Shown: one piece after another, positions 30,979 through 46,359 of the stretch | How the letters are laid out: the number at the start of each line of letters is the position of its first letter | How positions within the stretch are numbered: the stretch's first letter is position 1 | NCBI GenBank assembly: GCA_012295275.1 | Contig: CM022668.1 | Span: 3,743,080-3,807,079 of the forward strand | Reading direction: 5' to 3' | From: Chrysomallon squamiferum | Taxonomy: Eukaryota; Mollusca; Gastropoda; Neomphalida; Peltospiridae | DNA: 64,000 nucleotides | The notes under the pieces: generated by a model | Databases searched by the model: none | What the model was told of the DNA's origin: nothing | Seen by the model: the letters and a program-made list of their open reading frames with translations, nothing else | Made by a program: the position numbers and the translations under genes

Positions 30979-33900
30979 CAACAACAACAACAATAAATAA
31001 AATAAATAAATAAATAAATTTCTCTTTCTTCAAAATAAATTTCCAACAATCTGTATCATTACAAAACATTTCAAAACTATAATATTAATTCTTGTTGTAG
31101 GCTAATGGGTGAAGTAATGTATTTTACTTTAAATCCGAAACAGAGTAAATTACACATTCACATGCTTATACCATGTTTGATATTATTAGTGCACTCTCCA
31201 TATATTATCATACAAGATGAAAATAACATGGTACAGAGCTGCTTCTGTAACTGATATGAAAATAAGTCAAGCATTACCATTAAAGTGGTATGAAATGAGC
31301 ATGGTATAGAGGTTTCTGCTTAAAATACAATGAAAATATTCTGTTTGACTATCTTTTAAATTCATTTTACAAGACACTGAAAAAGGTAGACAGTATATCA
31401 AAGAAATGACCTCTAGCAGTAAACTGTGACTGCACATGCTCAGTGTGCTACTCACTCTGTCAGTGACCTTAACCTTCGTAATGTCAGTGTTCTGTCTACT
31501 TCTAGTAACAGATCATAGTCTTGTAAAAACAAAATCAATACTTAAAATAACAACAAATCACTAATTAAAAGAAAACAACAAATAAAATAAAAACCTCAAA
31601 TATATATGAAACAAAGTATTTAATTATAAAAATGATAAAAAACAGAACAAAAAGTATGAGAAAGAACAATAAAATAAAGACAAATCTAAAAAAGAGAATT
31701 AAAATATAAGCAAAAAAACAATAATAATAATAAAAAAAGTAAAAAATAAAATGGAAGCATAAAAACTTAAGAGAAGATAACTTTGTAAGTTATCTACCTT
31801 TGTTCCTTTAATTTTCTGAAATACACAGGTAACTATTGTTAAACTTTCCTGGCATAGAAAACCACAATAATGATAAATATATATTTAAAAAAAGTGAAAC
31901 AAAACAAAACAAATCAATGATCAAAACAAAGCCACTATCTACATCAACAAATATTAAAGAAAATGTCCACCAATAAACACATTTATTAATAGTGTTTAGT
32001 AAAATTTAATGTTGTATAAAATATAGAAAAAGAGTTTGACACAAAGAGAAATCACAAAGAAAAAAACAACAAATTATAAAAAACATATTTTAAAATAAAT
32101 AAATAAACTAAAAAAATAATTAAATAGATTTTTCTCATGTTCAAAACTTAAGTTTCCCATTTAGTTTTTGTTAGAAAGTTTCTAATATTAATGTTGCTAT
32201 GGTTTAAGGTTTGAAGCAGGTATAGAAATGGAATAATATTAAATTTATAAAAAATCTAATCTGGTTTAGGTAAAATAATGGCTGTATTTAAAAACTAGGG
32301 ATATTACCTGGAAGCAAAGGAATCTTCTAGAAAAAAGTTAAAATGCAATCATAGTTTGTTTTCTGTCTAATTAGCCAATCAGAAATTGTGATGTGTATGT
32401 TTAGTTACATGGACAGAATTAACCAGTAGAGCTGATGATGGAATTTATATTGAAATTAAAGACAATAGTCTTTATTGTGTTGAATGTTTTCTTGAAATGT
32501 AAAACTCAATGTGTGTAGATTTAAAAAATAGTTAGTTTAATCACCAAATATTAATATTGATTTAAATTAACCAGTGGTCATGGTAACAGCATAAATACAT
32601 TTTGTTCACTTGTCACATTTCGTTTTTTGTTTGTACATAATTACAACAAATAAAAGATATATAATCTAAAGGTTTTGGAAACCAACCTTTGCTTATAGAA
32701 AATTACTACAGCTAGAAACACAACAAACTGCCAAGAAGCTCAGAAAAAAAAAAAAAAAATAGTGGAGTCTATTTCTGGCTTTCTGTATTATGTGATTTTA
32801 GCAGTAATGATTTCTTTAATGACACAGATAATTCAGCAAGACAATGAGAATCATTGTTAATCTTGCCATTATATCACTTTTGTCTGCAAAATGTCCAAAA
32901 AATGTGACAATGAACAAAACAAATGTAACAATTGCTTGAACAAAATGTATTATTAGTTCACCTGGCCATATGTCAGCACACTCAACCAAAAATAAAACAT
33001 CAAGATGCACAAAAACAACAGCATTCATCATCAACATTGTTATTATTATTATTGTTATTATTATTACTATTGTTATTATTATCATCATCAACATTGTCAT
33101 CATTATTTATTTATTTTTTATTTTTGGCTGTTTTTAAAAATTACACAGATTGCTAAGTAAGTTTTATAAGCTTTTATATTATATTAATTTGCTTCAGTTA
33201 ACTGTATTAAGATCAAATTACTACTATTTTACAATTGTTATTAATTAGAGGTGAAAATAATTTAATTACAAAGCATCAAAGCAACTGGAATGATCCTCCA
33301 AATTATTGAGCTGATAATTAATAAAATGTTAGTTAAAATGAAAACAGATTTAATAAATTAATTTTAAGTTTATTTCGAATCAGTTTCAGATTAATTTTTA
33401 AAATTTCCAGGATAATTACTGTTTAAACTTAACATCCCAATACTTTTTTTCTTTTCTTTTTTTTATTAAATCACAATCACATTTTTTTTTTAAAGGTAGC
33501 TGCAAAAACTTTTCCTGCAGTAAATAATGCTTAAACAGAAATAACAGTCAATGCATACACAACTTTCAGTGTTTGAATTTTTCAGTCTGTTTACTGAGTT
33601 ACTGTAGCAAAAGAAAATTCCTCTTTCCTTTTTAGACCAAAGATTACCAGTGTTGTAAAATTATATTTCATTCTTTGTTATTGTGGCACATTTTTTTTTT
33701 TTTTTTTTTCCCACCTTTAATTTTCAGTAGAAAGTAATTTTTTATTTATTTTTCAATATTATTAACAACATATTTATTCTACTTTAATTTGTAAGTTTTA
33801 CCTACATTGTTACAATTGTATATATGTATGTATGTATGTATGTGTCATTGTGTATATTGTCAATCCATTCAGATTTTTTAATTTGTTGGTTGTTACTATC

Positions 33901-36900
33901 TTCCAAAATATTAGTTTCATACAATTGTCTTTAATGGTGACTACATTTAAAAATGTCAAATAGTGTCTGACTTCATACTTTAAGCTGCACAGCCAGGATT
34001 CACACAAGAGGTCACTCTTTTGTCCTAAAGTTCACTTTACTTTTTAAAAATATATCACTTGGAAGTTGAAAGTATTGATACTTTTTTTCTCCATTTTTGT
34101 ACTATGATCAAGTGAATATATCTTGCAAATGGCAAGTTGACTTCTATTATTTTCATCAAATTATATTTTTTAAATTAATCATGTGACCAGCTGTATGAAT
34201 GGCTGTATGAATGGCTGCATTTTAGTCTTGTGATTAGAGGTTGACAATAAGCACAGTTCTTTTAAACTTGTATACAAATTAAATTAACTGAGATGGACAT
34301 GATAAATGACTACATAATTGCATATACAGTAAAGAGTACAATTAACAACCAAACATAAATAGAGTTCCTAGATTTGAGAAAGCAAGTATTCTTAAACAAT
34401 TGTAAGAATAAAACTTTGTTAAATAATTTTATCACTTTTTATCACAATATTTTATTAGAATCAGGACATCAATGTAGACATGTAGATGTCTAATCTTGTG
34501 TTTGTAACAATGGCTTGGCTTTAGAAAGTTCAATATGTTGCCATTTGGGGTTTTGGTCTGCAATTACGATGAATTCAATAAGACTGTTCCAAAAATTGTT
34601 ATACATATTTATGCAGATTTCTACTTTTGACAAAGGCCGAGTTTCACAGAGTTCACTATGTTTGTGTGTGTGTTTATATATACACATACACACGTATACA
34701 CACAAACACACACGTGTATGTGTGTATATATTTATGTATATATACATACATGTGTATGTGTGTATTAATTTATTTATTTACTTATTTATTATTTTCTATC
34801 TAAATTTAAGTTAAAAATAAACATCTTTTACCTGGTAAATCAAAAGTTGATGCATACTCTTCATTTTGATCATAATCTTCTGCAGGGTCAAACGAACTTT
34901 CACATTCGTCCCCTGTCAGCAGCTCTTCGTCAGAACTGGCGTGTCGGGGTTCTAGGACAGGCAGCTCGGAGGTCAGTTTATCTCTGAAATCAGTTTAAAT
35001 TTAAATTAAAACAGCCACCTTTCATTTTGTTTTACATTATTTCAAAATTAATAACAATAAAACTTTATAGAATTCTAAAACCTAAATTTCTTTATGTGAT
35101 AAAATTCACCTTTATTTGTGATAAACCTCAGTTTTCTTTATGTACTGAAGTGATGTGTTGATAAAACTCACCTTTATGTATGGAAGCATTGTGCTGTTAA
35201 AACTCACCTTTCTTTATGTATTGATAAAACTCATCTTTCTTTATGTATTGAAGCAATGTGCTGTTAAAACTCACCTTTCTTTATGTATTGAAGCAATGTG
35301 CTGTTAAAACTCACCTTTCTTTATGTATTGAAGCAATGTGCTGTTAAAACTCACCTTTCTTTATGTATTGATGCAATGTATTGATAAAACTCATCTTTCT
35401 TTATGTATTGAAGCAATGTTCTGTTAAAACTCACCTTTCTTTATGTATTGAAGCAATATGCTGTTAAAACTCACCTTTCTTTATGTATTGAAGCAATGTT
35501 CTGTTAAAACTCACCTTTCTTTATGTATTGAAGCAATGTGCTGTTAAAACTCACCTTTCTTTATGTATTGAAGCAATGTGCTGTTAAAACTCACCTTTCT
35601 TTATGTATTGATGCAATGTATTGATAAAACTCACCTTTCTTTATGTATTGAAGCAATGTATTGATAAAACTCACCTTTCTTTATGTATTGATGCAATGTG
35701 GGCTGATAAAACTCTCTCCTCTTCCATCAAGTCTGTGTCCTCTTCATTTTCAACTTCTTTCACGGGAACTGGAGTTGATGGCACATTGACTGACCCTGGT
35801 TGTATCTGAAATTTGTAAACACTAATTACAATTTCAGTTCACCTACAGTATCAGAACTTACAATTTCAGTTCATACACAGTATCAATACTTACAATTTCA
35901 GTTCATACACAGTATCAATACTTACAATTTCAAGTCATGTACAGTATCTGTACTTACAATTTCAGTTCATATACAGTATCAATACTTAGTTTCAGTTCAT
36001 ACACAGTATCAATACTTACAATTTCAGTTCATATACAGTATCAATACTTAGTTTCAGTTCATACACAGTATCAATACTTACAATTTCAGTTCATACACAG
36101 TATAAATATTTACAATTTCAATTCATGTACAGTATCAATACCTAAAATTTCAGTTCATACACAGTATCAATATTTACAATTTCAGTTCATATACAGTATC
36201 AATACCTAAAATTTCAGTTCATACACAGTATCAATACTTACAATTTCAGTTCATACACAGTATCAATACTTACAATTTCAAGTCATGTACAGTATCAATA
36301 TTTACAATTTCAGTTCATATACAGTATCAATAAATAACTAAAGTAAGATGTGGGCTTTCTTTTTTTATTAAAAATAAATTATTATTATTGTCATATTTAC
36401 CTGAAAAAAGAGAAAATGTTTATAGCTGTCAAATATATTTTGTTTTTTTCTTTTTTTTACAGGACACAAACACGCTAAATCTAATGATCATCCAGCAGTT
36501 AATATTACGTACACACTGAAACAAAAAAGACAGTCACCCAAATTAATACAAACTGTACATAGATAAACAAAAGACTTCATTTCTGCCTCAGGTTCTTATA
36601 AAACAGAAATTTTCTGTAGGCACACTGACAGCTTTACCTTTGAGCCTCGTATACTAGCTCTGACAAAGGACAGACGGGCCGATGCTGTTTTCTCTGCAGA
36701 CTCCAGTGTGTTGATATCTGCCAGTGTTGATTTGATCTTTTCTAACTGCTCATTTAGTATACATTCTATACACCTGTAATAAATAAATAAATAAACTAAT
36801 ATATATAATTGTCAGTCAGTGTAGCATGTTAGATACTCAAATAGAAAATAGAAATAAACATTTAGTAATTTGATCATTTTGTGATTTAAAGAAGAAACCT

Positions 36901-37990
36901 TTTTAACACACTGGTATTGCATTAATGTTAATTCTTTTTTACATTTTTGTTTTAAACCCTTTCTAGTATTATATTATCACATTCTGAAAATCAAACAAGT
37001 TAAATAAACAGATAATGAAAATCTTTCTCAGTATGCACTTGAATTTTAAAGATAAATAAATATTAAGTGTCCATGCAATTAATACTTATTAAGAGTTTTT
37101 CAATACACATACTGTACTTATATCAGACACAGATAGTAAGCACTTGAGTTTTAAAGATAAATAAGTATTCCATGTCTATGAAGTTAATACTTACTAAGAG
37201 TTATTCAGTATACATACTGTACTTGTATCTCACACATGTATACTGTGTTAACACTTACGCAGTTTGTCTGGGTATCTGGTTGAGAGACTCCTGAGCTTGA
37301 AGTTTCTTGTTGCTACGAAGCAGACAAGGAGAGAAGATGATGGCCAAACCGTTTACTGTCATCTTGTTACTTTGTTCATGCATGGCCACTCTACAAACAG
37401 GAATTATACATTGCTATGTAGAACATAGATTACATAGTCTTTTATTCACTGGGTCTCTGAAATATCTTTGTTAAATATGTCTTTAAAATATCTGACACAA
37501 ATTCCTGAATAAAAACAGTATGAAAAAAAAAAAAAAAAAACTTCAATGAATATTACAAGGTATTTTTAAATATTTACTTTAGCAAAATAAGTCATATGAT
37601 TTTTCTACATAAATGTATATATGTGCATCAGTGTGTTTGCAAGTGTGTGCATTTGTTACAGAAAGTGAATGAAGGGGAGAGACAATAATACAGAAAGAAC
37701 AATAGAGAAGAAAATGTAAATGAGAGAAAGGCACCCCCACACACAGAAACAACACACTCGCAATTTACCTAGCTAAATGGAAGATGAGTCTTTCAAACAA
37801 ATCATAGTTGATTTTTGGCAGTCTCTCTATCGTAGCAAACAGTGACTGAACCTTTTCTTTCTGGTCCTGTATCTCTGTAACAAAACAAAATCATTTACAC
37901 TCCTGTAATACAGCTGTACACTTCTGATATCTAGGCTTTAGTTTTTATTATTATTATTATTATTACTGTTATTATTATTATTTTTGTTGT

Positions 37991-38035
<45 letters not shown>

Positions 38036-41000
38036 TTTTCTTCTTCTTCTTCTTCTTTAAATGTCTCACAACAAAAACAAGCGTTGTTTTTGAACCAGGC
38101 TATCAAAAATCAATTAGTCAAAATAAACAATTTATAGAATGATAAATGTTAAATTTCAAATTTACCTGAGGCTCGTAGAAAATCATCATAGAGGTCAAAG
38201 GTGAGGAGAGGTTCTGGAAGTTCTCTGAAGTAACATTTTAATGTTGATGTGAGAACATGAATGGGAAACTCTTCAAAATCCACTGTGTGGATGTCTGATC
38301 AAACAAAGATTAAAATACAATACAAAAAGGCTAAGATAACAGAATTCTTTCAAACCAAAACAACAACATCCAAAAAAGACAAAACCAAAAAAACTAAAAT
38401 AAAAGGAAACAAAAAAACAAAAACAAAAAACAAAAAAAAAATATATATATATATATATGTAAAATATTATTTACAGTCAGAATGGAAAAGATTAAACAAT
38501 GAAAACAACAACAAGCAAAAAAAAACATAATAATAATAATAATAAATAAATAAATAAATAAAATTAAAATATGACATTTGTCTATGATTATATTTTAAAC
38601 TGGCAGTTTTCTCACCTTTCTCTACCAGCTCTTTCAAATGTCTGACTTTAGGAGCAGAGCCAGACTTCCTGTACAGCCCCTCTGTGTACATCCCATGTAG
38701 TTCTATAGCAGCTACAAGCCTCTCTGCCACCTCAGGAACTTTGTACCGCTCGTTGATCTGCGACTGTAAGGGCGCTCCAAACACATGGAATGGTCCTCCA
38801 CTCTGAAACACAACTGCCATCTAGCACTTGACTTGTATTTAATCTCAAAAACATAGCATTATTTAACAATATTCTGTTTTTAAATGTCACTGGTAAAATC
38901 ATACAGTAAGCGTAACCAACAGAAAACAAACTGTCAGAAGTGATTTGTAATTCTAGAAAACAATTTGTGTAAATAGTGGATTTCATTTCCATAAAATAAA
39001 ACATTTGTAAATTGTAATTTCAGAAAACAAAACATTTGCATATTGTAATCTTAGAAAATAAAAAAGTTGTAGATTGTAATTCCAAAAAAAAATATTTGTA
39101 CTGTAATTTTAAAAATTAAAATCACTGTCTGCAGTGTACAGTAATTCTGGACTAATACATGTAGCAGACTGTAATTCTAGAAAACATTTTTTAAAAATGT
39201 TAATATATATATATATATATATATAAAAAAATACTGGAACTGGTTGTTACAGAAGTGAGAAAAAGAAAGTGATGAGATTTCAAGACAAACCTGATTATCT
39301 GGAATTCCCTTACACACCGCGGTAGACTTGGAACAGCATTTCTTATGACATGTGTATTTACAAACTGAAAATAAATTATTTTTGTCACAAAATAAAAACT
39401 ATTATTCCTTTATGTGAAATTTGTCACTTACTGTATTGTTAAAATAGACATTAATTATAACTTTCATAATATATTATTCAGATTCCATAAAAAAATTAAA
39501 TGTATTTTTTCCTAAATCATTTAAAAAACCACGAAAACAAATCAAACAGTTTATTAACATGCTTTATTTTTATTGTTTTTTGTTGTTGTTGTTGTTGTTA
39601 TAATATTATTACTACTATTATTATTATTATTATTTCAAACAGCTACACAAGCTAAGCAATGGCATGAAATGATGTACTGACCTTGACATACTTGACCTTT
39701 CTCCATGATCCAGATGATATTTGAGCAGTACTCACAGAATGTAGGAATATTAAACTGAACTTGGAAAAATTTGTGACCTAAATGTTCCTGCAAGTAAAAA
39801 TTCATATATCACATTTTAAAACTGATTTTTTGATTTTCAGTATAAAAATCCAGTAACAGATTAAAACTATTTTATTTTTTAGTCACTTGGAATGATCTCA
39901 GAACTGTTTAGGAACAAACCTGATTATTACTACTACTATTATTATTATTATTATTACTACTAATACTACTACTATTATTAGTATTAATTTTTACTTACTA
40001 TTATGGCATCTTTTTTGTGTTTGTCTCTCTTCACTGGTTTATTTTCTACTTTTTTAAATTTCTTTCTCACTTCAGGAGTTTTCATAAACTCATCAAGGAA
40101 TCCACGGAAAGCATTGATTCCCAGAGTTATTGGAAGCACAGCATTCGTTCTCTCACCTTTGACCTCCGCTGACATGATCTGCTCGAAGTTTGCCAGCAGG
40201 TCACGGTACCGAACACAAACTGTCTCTTTCTGAAAAACAAAGCCAATAATCCAGTTAGAAATACCACAATCAGGCCATTTAATTTTAAAAGTTTATATAA
40301 TCCCTTTTTTTTCTCAAGAAACAACAATAAAACTTTCAACACTTTTAAAGTATATAAAATATATTTAAGGTGTCTTTGTACACAACAAGTACACCTTGCT
40401 TTAAGTCTAGCACTGAGGAGTTACCTGCATCTCTACAGCTATGGAAGACTTGAGTTCCTTGCGGAAAGATTCTATTGAGCTACGGAAAATTGTTTCAAAA
40501 ACTGTCGATCTCTTTCCTTCATCTTTCCCATACAGTTCCTCTTGCTGGAAAAACCATGTAAGTGATAAAAATGTGTAAATCATACAAAGAATGCACATAC
40601 TAGAATGCACAAAAAACACATAATATATCTCCATATATTTATGAAGTAAATAAGATTATTTCATGTTTCTCTGATAAAAATAAAACATATGTATACAAGT
40701 TATTCACATAAACTAATTTCCTTGAGCTAAAATGACACAGTTTTCTAAGAAAGCTAGATGTGAATTTGTAATGGAAAATATTATAAAAATCAGCCAGTGT
40801 GACTGACTGCAGCTTCAAGGTGAGAAACTCATCAGCAGTGAAAGAAAATTTAGTTTTAGACTACACATCAGACAACTCACTTTCAGGCTGTTATTACTGA
40901 CAGTTACATAATTTATTACTGACAGCAGGGGAGATAACTGACCTTCTTGGCTATGAATGTGTCGAGACAGTAGAGGTCGGACAGGTCGGTGATGCACAGT

Positions 41001-42423
41001 TCAGCGGGGTACTGCCACTGCGTCATCCCTGCAACGTTCCAGTTACTGCGTGCTGTCTGGGGTTCACTCAACTTCCTGTTTCGCATTCTCTTCTTCTTTG
41101 GTTTGCCATTTCTCTGTTTGAGGGGCTCACCCCCTGGTACGACAGGGTGTTCCTTCTTGTGCAGTGGGGGTGTAACAGGGGAGTCTGGAGGTTCCTCTGC
41201 ATGACAAGGTGGGAGAACAGGCACACCCACTGAAACAGAACAACTTTGCTTAGCACATTTACAAACAAACATGTTCTGTGTAACAGGGTTACGAAATCTG
41301 CTACCATCAATTCATGGGTTACGGTTACTGAATAATAGCAAGAGATATGCATAATCTGACAGAAAAAATATTAGGAAGATTAAGTGATTATGCAGCAGTC
41401 CAAATGACAAAATGTATTAGAGGAATGATCTTCTAAAATTTGTTTCAAGTAAGCATTCTAAGCAAAAAGCTTTATTATTAAGTAACAATTATTATATTAA
41501 AAAAAACATAGAAAGGAGATGTTCACTGGTACAAAAAAATTCATAAACTGGTCCTCAAGTTACATATTAGAATATAGTGAAAATAAAATGGATAATTATG
41601 TTTAAACAGTGTTAACTAACAATCTTGAGGTCGTCTGTGGGGTGAGGGTTTTGCTGGGGACCCACTTTCCTCTACCTCCTCATCACTGTCCTTCTTCTTC
41701 CGACCTGAAACAAAAACACGTCATCTGTTACACACCTAGACATTACCTCTTCTTGTAAGAAAAACAACAGTCAAACATTAATGTGCTTAAAACATATTAA
41801 ATTTAAAATATATCAAACAAATGAGTTAAAGATATGAAATTTGTTAATGTTGAAATTAATTAAAAATTCTGCTTAAAGACACATGCTGACACACACACAC
41901 GCACACACGCACAGACACACACACACATTCATTCTCTTTCTTGCCTTCTAAAACACACATCATTAATAAAAATTAAAGCAAAACCTTTTAGTGGTATGCT
42001 AAACTTTAACTTCTGAAATATTATTATTTGATAAAAAACTAAATTAAATCTAATCTATACTGAGTATATCATATTTATGCAATTAATCTTAAACTTTATA
42101 ACTTAAAGGTAAATAATTATTTGTGAAATTCTAGTAGATTGTACAATGTGTTACGAAGCAAATCCCCCACAATGAGGAAACACACAAAAAAGCATGATGC
42201 AATGTAAATAAAGGTCAAAAATAAATAAATAAACAAAAGTTTCACTTCAACAAGCTCATTACTTTCTAAATTTCAAGCTAAATTATCTTGCAATCTTTCT
42301 TAGTCATGGAAATAAATAAATAAATAATAGTAATGAAAGTAATAAAAGCAATAATGTAAAATAAATAAGTAAGATAAGTAATAAATTAATATTTAAAATA
42401 ACATATTCTATAATTAAAACAGC

Positions 42424-42455
<32 letters not shown>

Positions 42456-44978
42456 AAATAATAAATGGAAATTAGTATATCTAGGTATGTGAAAGGTATG
42501 TGAGTTATGCACACAACATGCATCATACCACATTCCTCAAAGACTGTTTGGGAGAGAAAGAAGAAGTAATGTCTTTAGTAAATTACAAACAAGACAACTG
42601 TTAATAACTGAAAAGAAATTTATTTTTCCCTACCATCTGAAAAATTAATCAAAATTCATCTTGATTTCCTCATTACAAATATTTTTTTTTTTTTTTTAAA
42701 TGGTTTTGTTTTATTAGCCATGAATTACCTTGGTAAATTTAGTATTTAAACAACACACTGCCTACAAAGACTGTTTCTGTATTTCAGAAATGAAAATGAT
42801 AAAGACTGAGACTAATTTCTGATGATAAGAAAATAGTTACTAAGAAGGCGAATTTGTTCAACTTGAACTGTGCTACTGGTTCTTCACCAATAAAAAACTG
42901 TTCAAAACACTTACTTTTTATTGATAACACAGGTTTTTTAATGATGTTAAAAAAATAAAAACCAGTTTCATGTAATGTAACATTTATAGACTGGTCAAAT
43001 AAACATTTTTATATATTAAATATTATTATATATTAAATACCAAAACAAATGTTTGGGTATATTGTGGACATTTTAAAGGGTCTATATTAATCTTTGAAAG
43101 AGGTATTTATTTATTAATAATCTAATCCATAGAAACTGTTTTTACTTGTTCATGCATACCAACTGATACAAGTATAAAGATTATCTTGTACATAACAGAT
43201 ATATATCAAAGTGAATGCTGAATAATAATACTATTAAAAGTTATTACACTGAGGAATACAATTCTGAGGAGGTTTGGGGACAGGTATTAAGAAGAAGAGA
43301 CTGCTGGTTGAGAGCAGGGTGTCTATCATTACTTACTTCGACCTCGCAAGTATCGCAGTGAATTGCGAGTATGACGAATGAGACTGTATGAAGGAACACA
43401 ACCTTTCCCATCTTTAAAATCAAACACAACAGCACTGTTGTCATGTTTTAAAGGACTATAAGCCTAGCAAATCTGTGTTCTTGTTTAATCACAACCACTG
43501 CTATCTTATTCTTAATCATAAAAGCAAGTGAAAGTAACTGTTCATCATAGTAAAAATAGAGGAAATTCTGCCCATTCAAGTTAAAACTAGCTAGTTGTAA
43601 AGTAGACCTGTTAGCTCTATGTTAAAGCTAAACATTAGCAAAACCCTAAAGACATAAAGATTTTAATTTTTGACTACCAATTAGTTATATGTGTGTGAGT
43701 ATAGGGAATTATGTATGTAATAATTTTGAACTGGCAGATGTATCTAGAGTACAACTACAAATTAAAGATTAGTGAATATAGTGAATTATTTACACATGAA
43801 ATTGTGTACTGACCTATGTATCTAGAGAAAATGAGTGAGTGTGTGTGTGTTTGAGTACACTGACCTATAACCACACTTTTGAGATGTTTAATGGCTGATC
43901 CCAGGGCACTCCGGTGTTGGGCTTCTGGTGGGATGTTCTTCTCACTGTCCGAAACCTGCTGTGTTAGTCTCTCCCTCCCCTTCAACACTGCATCACCAAT
44001 AGCCTGGATCTTCTCCTGGGCAGGGAATACATTCTCTGAGGTTTCAGGCGTGGCTGGAGATGAATCCTGAATGAGAAATAATTAGTTTCACTAGTAGAAC
44101 ATGTATCAGTGTTAAATAGCAGTCTCAGAACCAGTGCTTGGTTGATTATAGATCATGTAGAAACATGACCAACAGCTATTTGACTTTAAATTTTAATAAT
44201 AATAAAACAATACCATGAACATGTGATTACTGATCAGTAAAATAAACATTTTGCATCTAAAGGTAATGAGGATAAAGTAATTTGATAAATTGCACACACA
44301 CACACACACGCACAGACACACACACACACACACACACAAATACACACATGTATGTTTAATCAGGTTTTGTATTAAACAACTACTATTTAATCTATAAAAC
44401 AGTTTATTTAAGAAATACCAACATAAAGCTTTTTATTAGTACCCAGAACACAACAGGATTAACACAAGTACAAAACACTTAACACTGTACAACAAAGCTT
44501 TTCTCCAAACACATTACATTTTCCTATTGTTGTTTCTTTTTTCTTTTTTTAATGTTGTAGCACATTCAGAATCATTCCATGCTTCTTCAGTTTACAAGTT
44601 AAAAAAAAATATGTTCAACAATCTTTATTCAATAATAAAGCAATGGGTGCATTTAGTAATGTGCAGACTTTATTTCTAATTTTAAACAGTATGTTCAGTT
44701 TATATTATCTTAATAAACACTTTTCATGAAAACTTTGTAATTACTACTTTTTTATTGAGTTCACTGAAAACTGTTACTCCTGTTCTATGATTCAGTGTTT
44801 ACTTATCTGAAATGGTGGATTACAAGGTTTTTATCTCACCTTGAAGACAGTTTTCTTTAGAAATAAATAATATCTATATACTGTACAATATGTGGGATGT
44901 TTTACAGAACATCTAAAAATAATAAATATACATTTCCATTATTTAAAAAATAATAATAATAATAAAAATAGAAAAGAA

Positions 44979-45010
<32 letters not shown>

Positions 45011-46293
45011 CACAGCAAAATTTAAATAACAGACTGGAATGCTAAGATTTATTTCATATGAAATATATTTCTTTAGAAACCTTTCCATTTATAGAGAAAC
45101 ACTGACATCATTTGTATGTATTTTCAAAATACTATTATGGTTTATATTGTCGAACATGAACTGGACATACAAAAAAAAAGTAAAAAAATAGAACTTTAAA
45201 AGAAAAAAGTACCCACTACTTTATACACTGCCACAGCAAAGCTGCTATTTTATCAAATTAAGAAATAAAAGTGTGTTAAAGTGTTAATGATGTTTTAGCA
45301 TGAAAACACTGTTACTGAACACTGTTAGTAGTCACAATGAATGCTTTAACACAGCAAATAGGTATCAAATCCATTTTTAAATTAAAAAACCAAGAAAAAC
45401 CCAACTCACAAACACAAACACACACATTATATGCATGCACTAAACAGACACATAAACACTTACATGCTCACCCCCATGCATGCACGTAACACACACAAAT
45501 GTAAATGAAAACAATTACAGAAGTGTATGTTCAAGGCATGATAATGATGACTGCCAGTTTTTGTATCACTTACAAACAAGATGTGTTCAGTAACAGAGAG
45601 ACACTACAACATCATAATGCCAACACAAACATGAACATATGCAGTCACAAAATAAAAAAATAAACAAAAATAATAATAATAATAATAATAGTAATAATAA
45701 TATTTAGGAATAGTATTACTTATCCGAACTTTGCAACAAAACAAGACAATGCAGCAACAAACAAGTCAAAAATGAGACTGGTGCCACTTTTCAAAATACA
45801 TCAACACAGGAGAAGTAGTGCACAACGGAACAGTATGAGGTTATGACTGAAAGCTCTACACTAAGCTGTGTGAGTAAAACGTGAAAAGAAGCAGCTGGCT
45901 CACCAAGTCAGAAAAAGATTCCTGTGTGGCCAGTGGTGCTGGTGATGGTTTTAACGGTTTCCATTTCTGAGAGCCTCGTCGTATAAATACCATACGTCCA
46001 TCCGTCTGACATGTTAGAAAGACAAGTTTAATTCTAGCAACTGTCTTACTTTAACAAAATACTTACTCACTCACATTCACACACACTCACACACTATATA
46101 TACATATACACACACACATTTGACATGTTAGGCAAGTTTAATACTAGCAACTGTCTTACTTTAACAAAATACTTACTCACTCACATTCACACACACTTAC
46201 ACACTATATATACATATACACAGACACATTTAACATGTTAGAAAGACAAGTTTAATACTAGCAACTGTCTTACTTCAACAAAATACTTACTCA

Positions 46294-46359
<66 letters not shown>

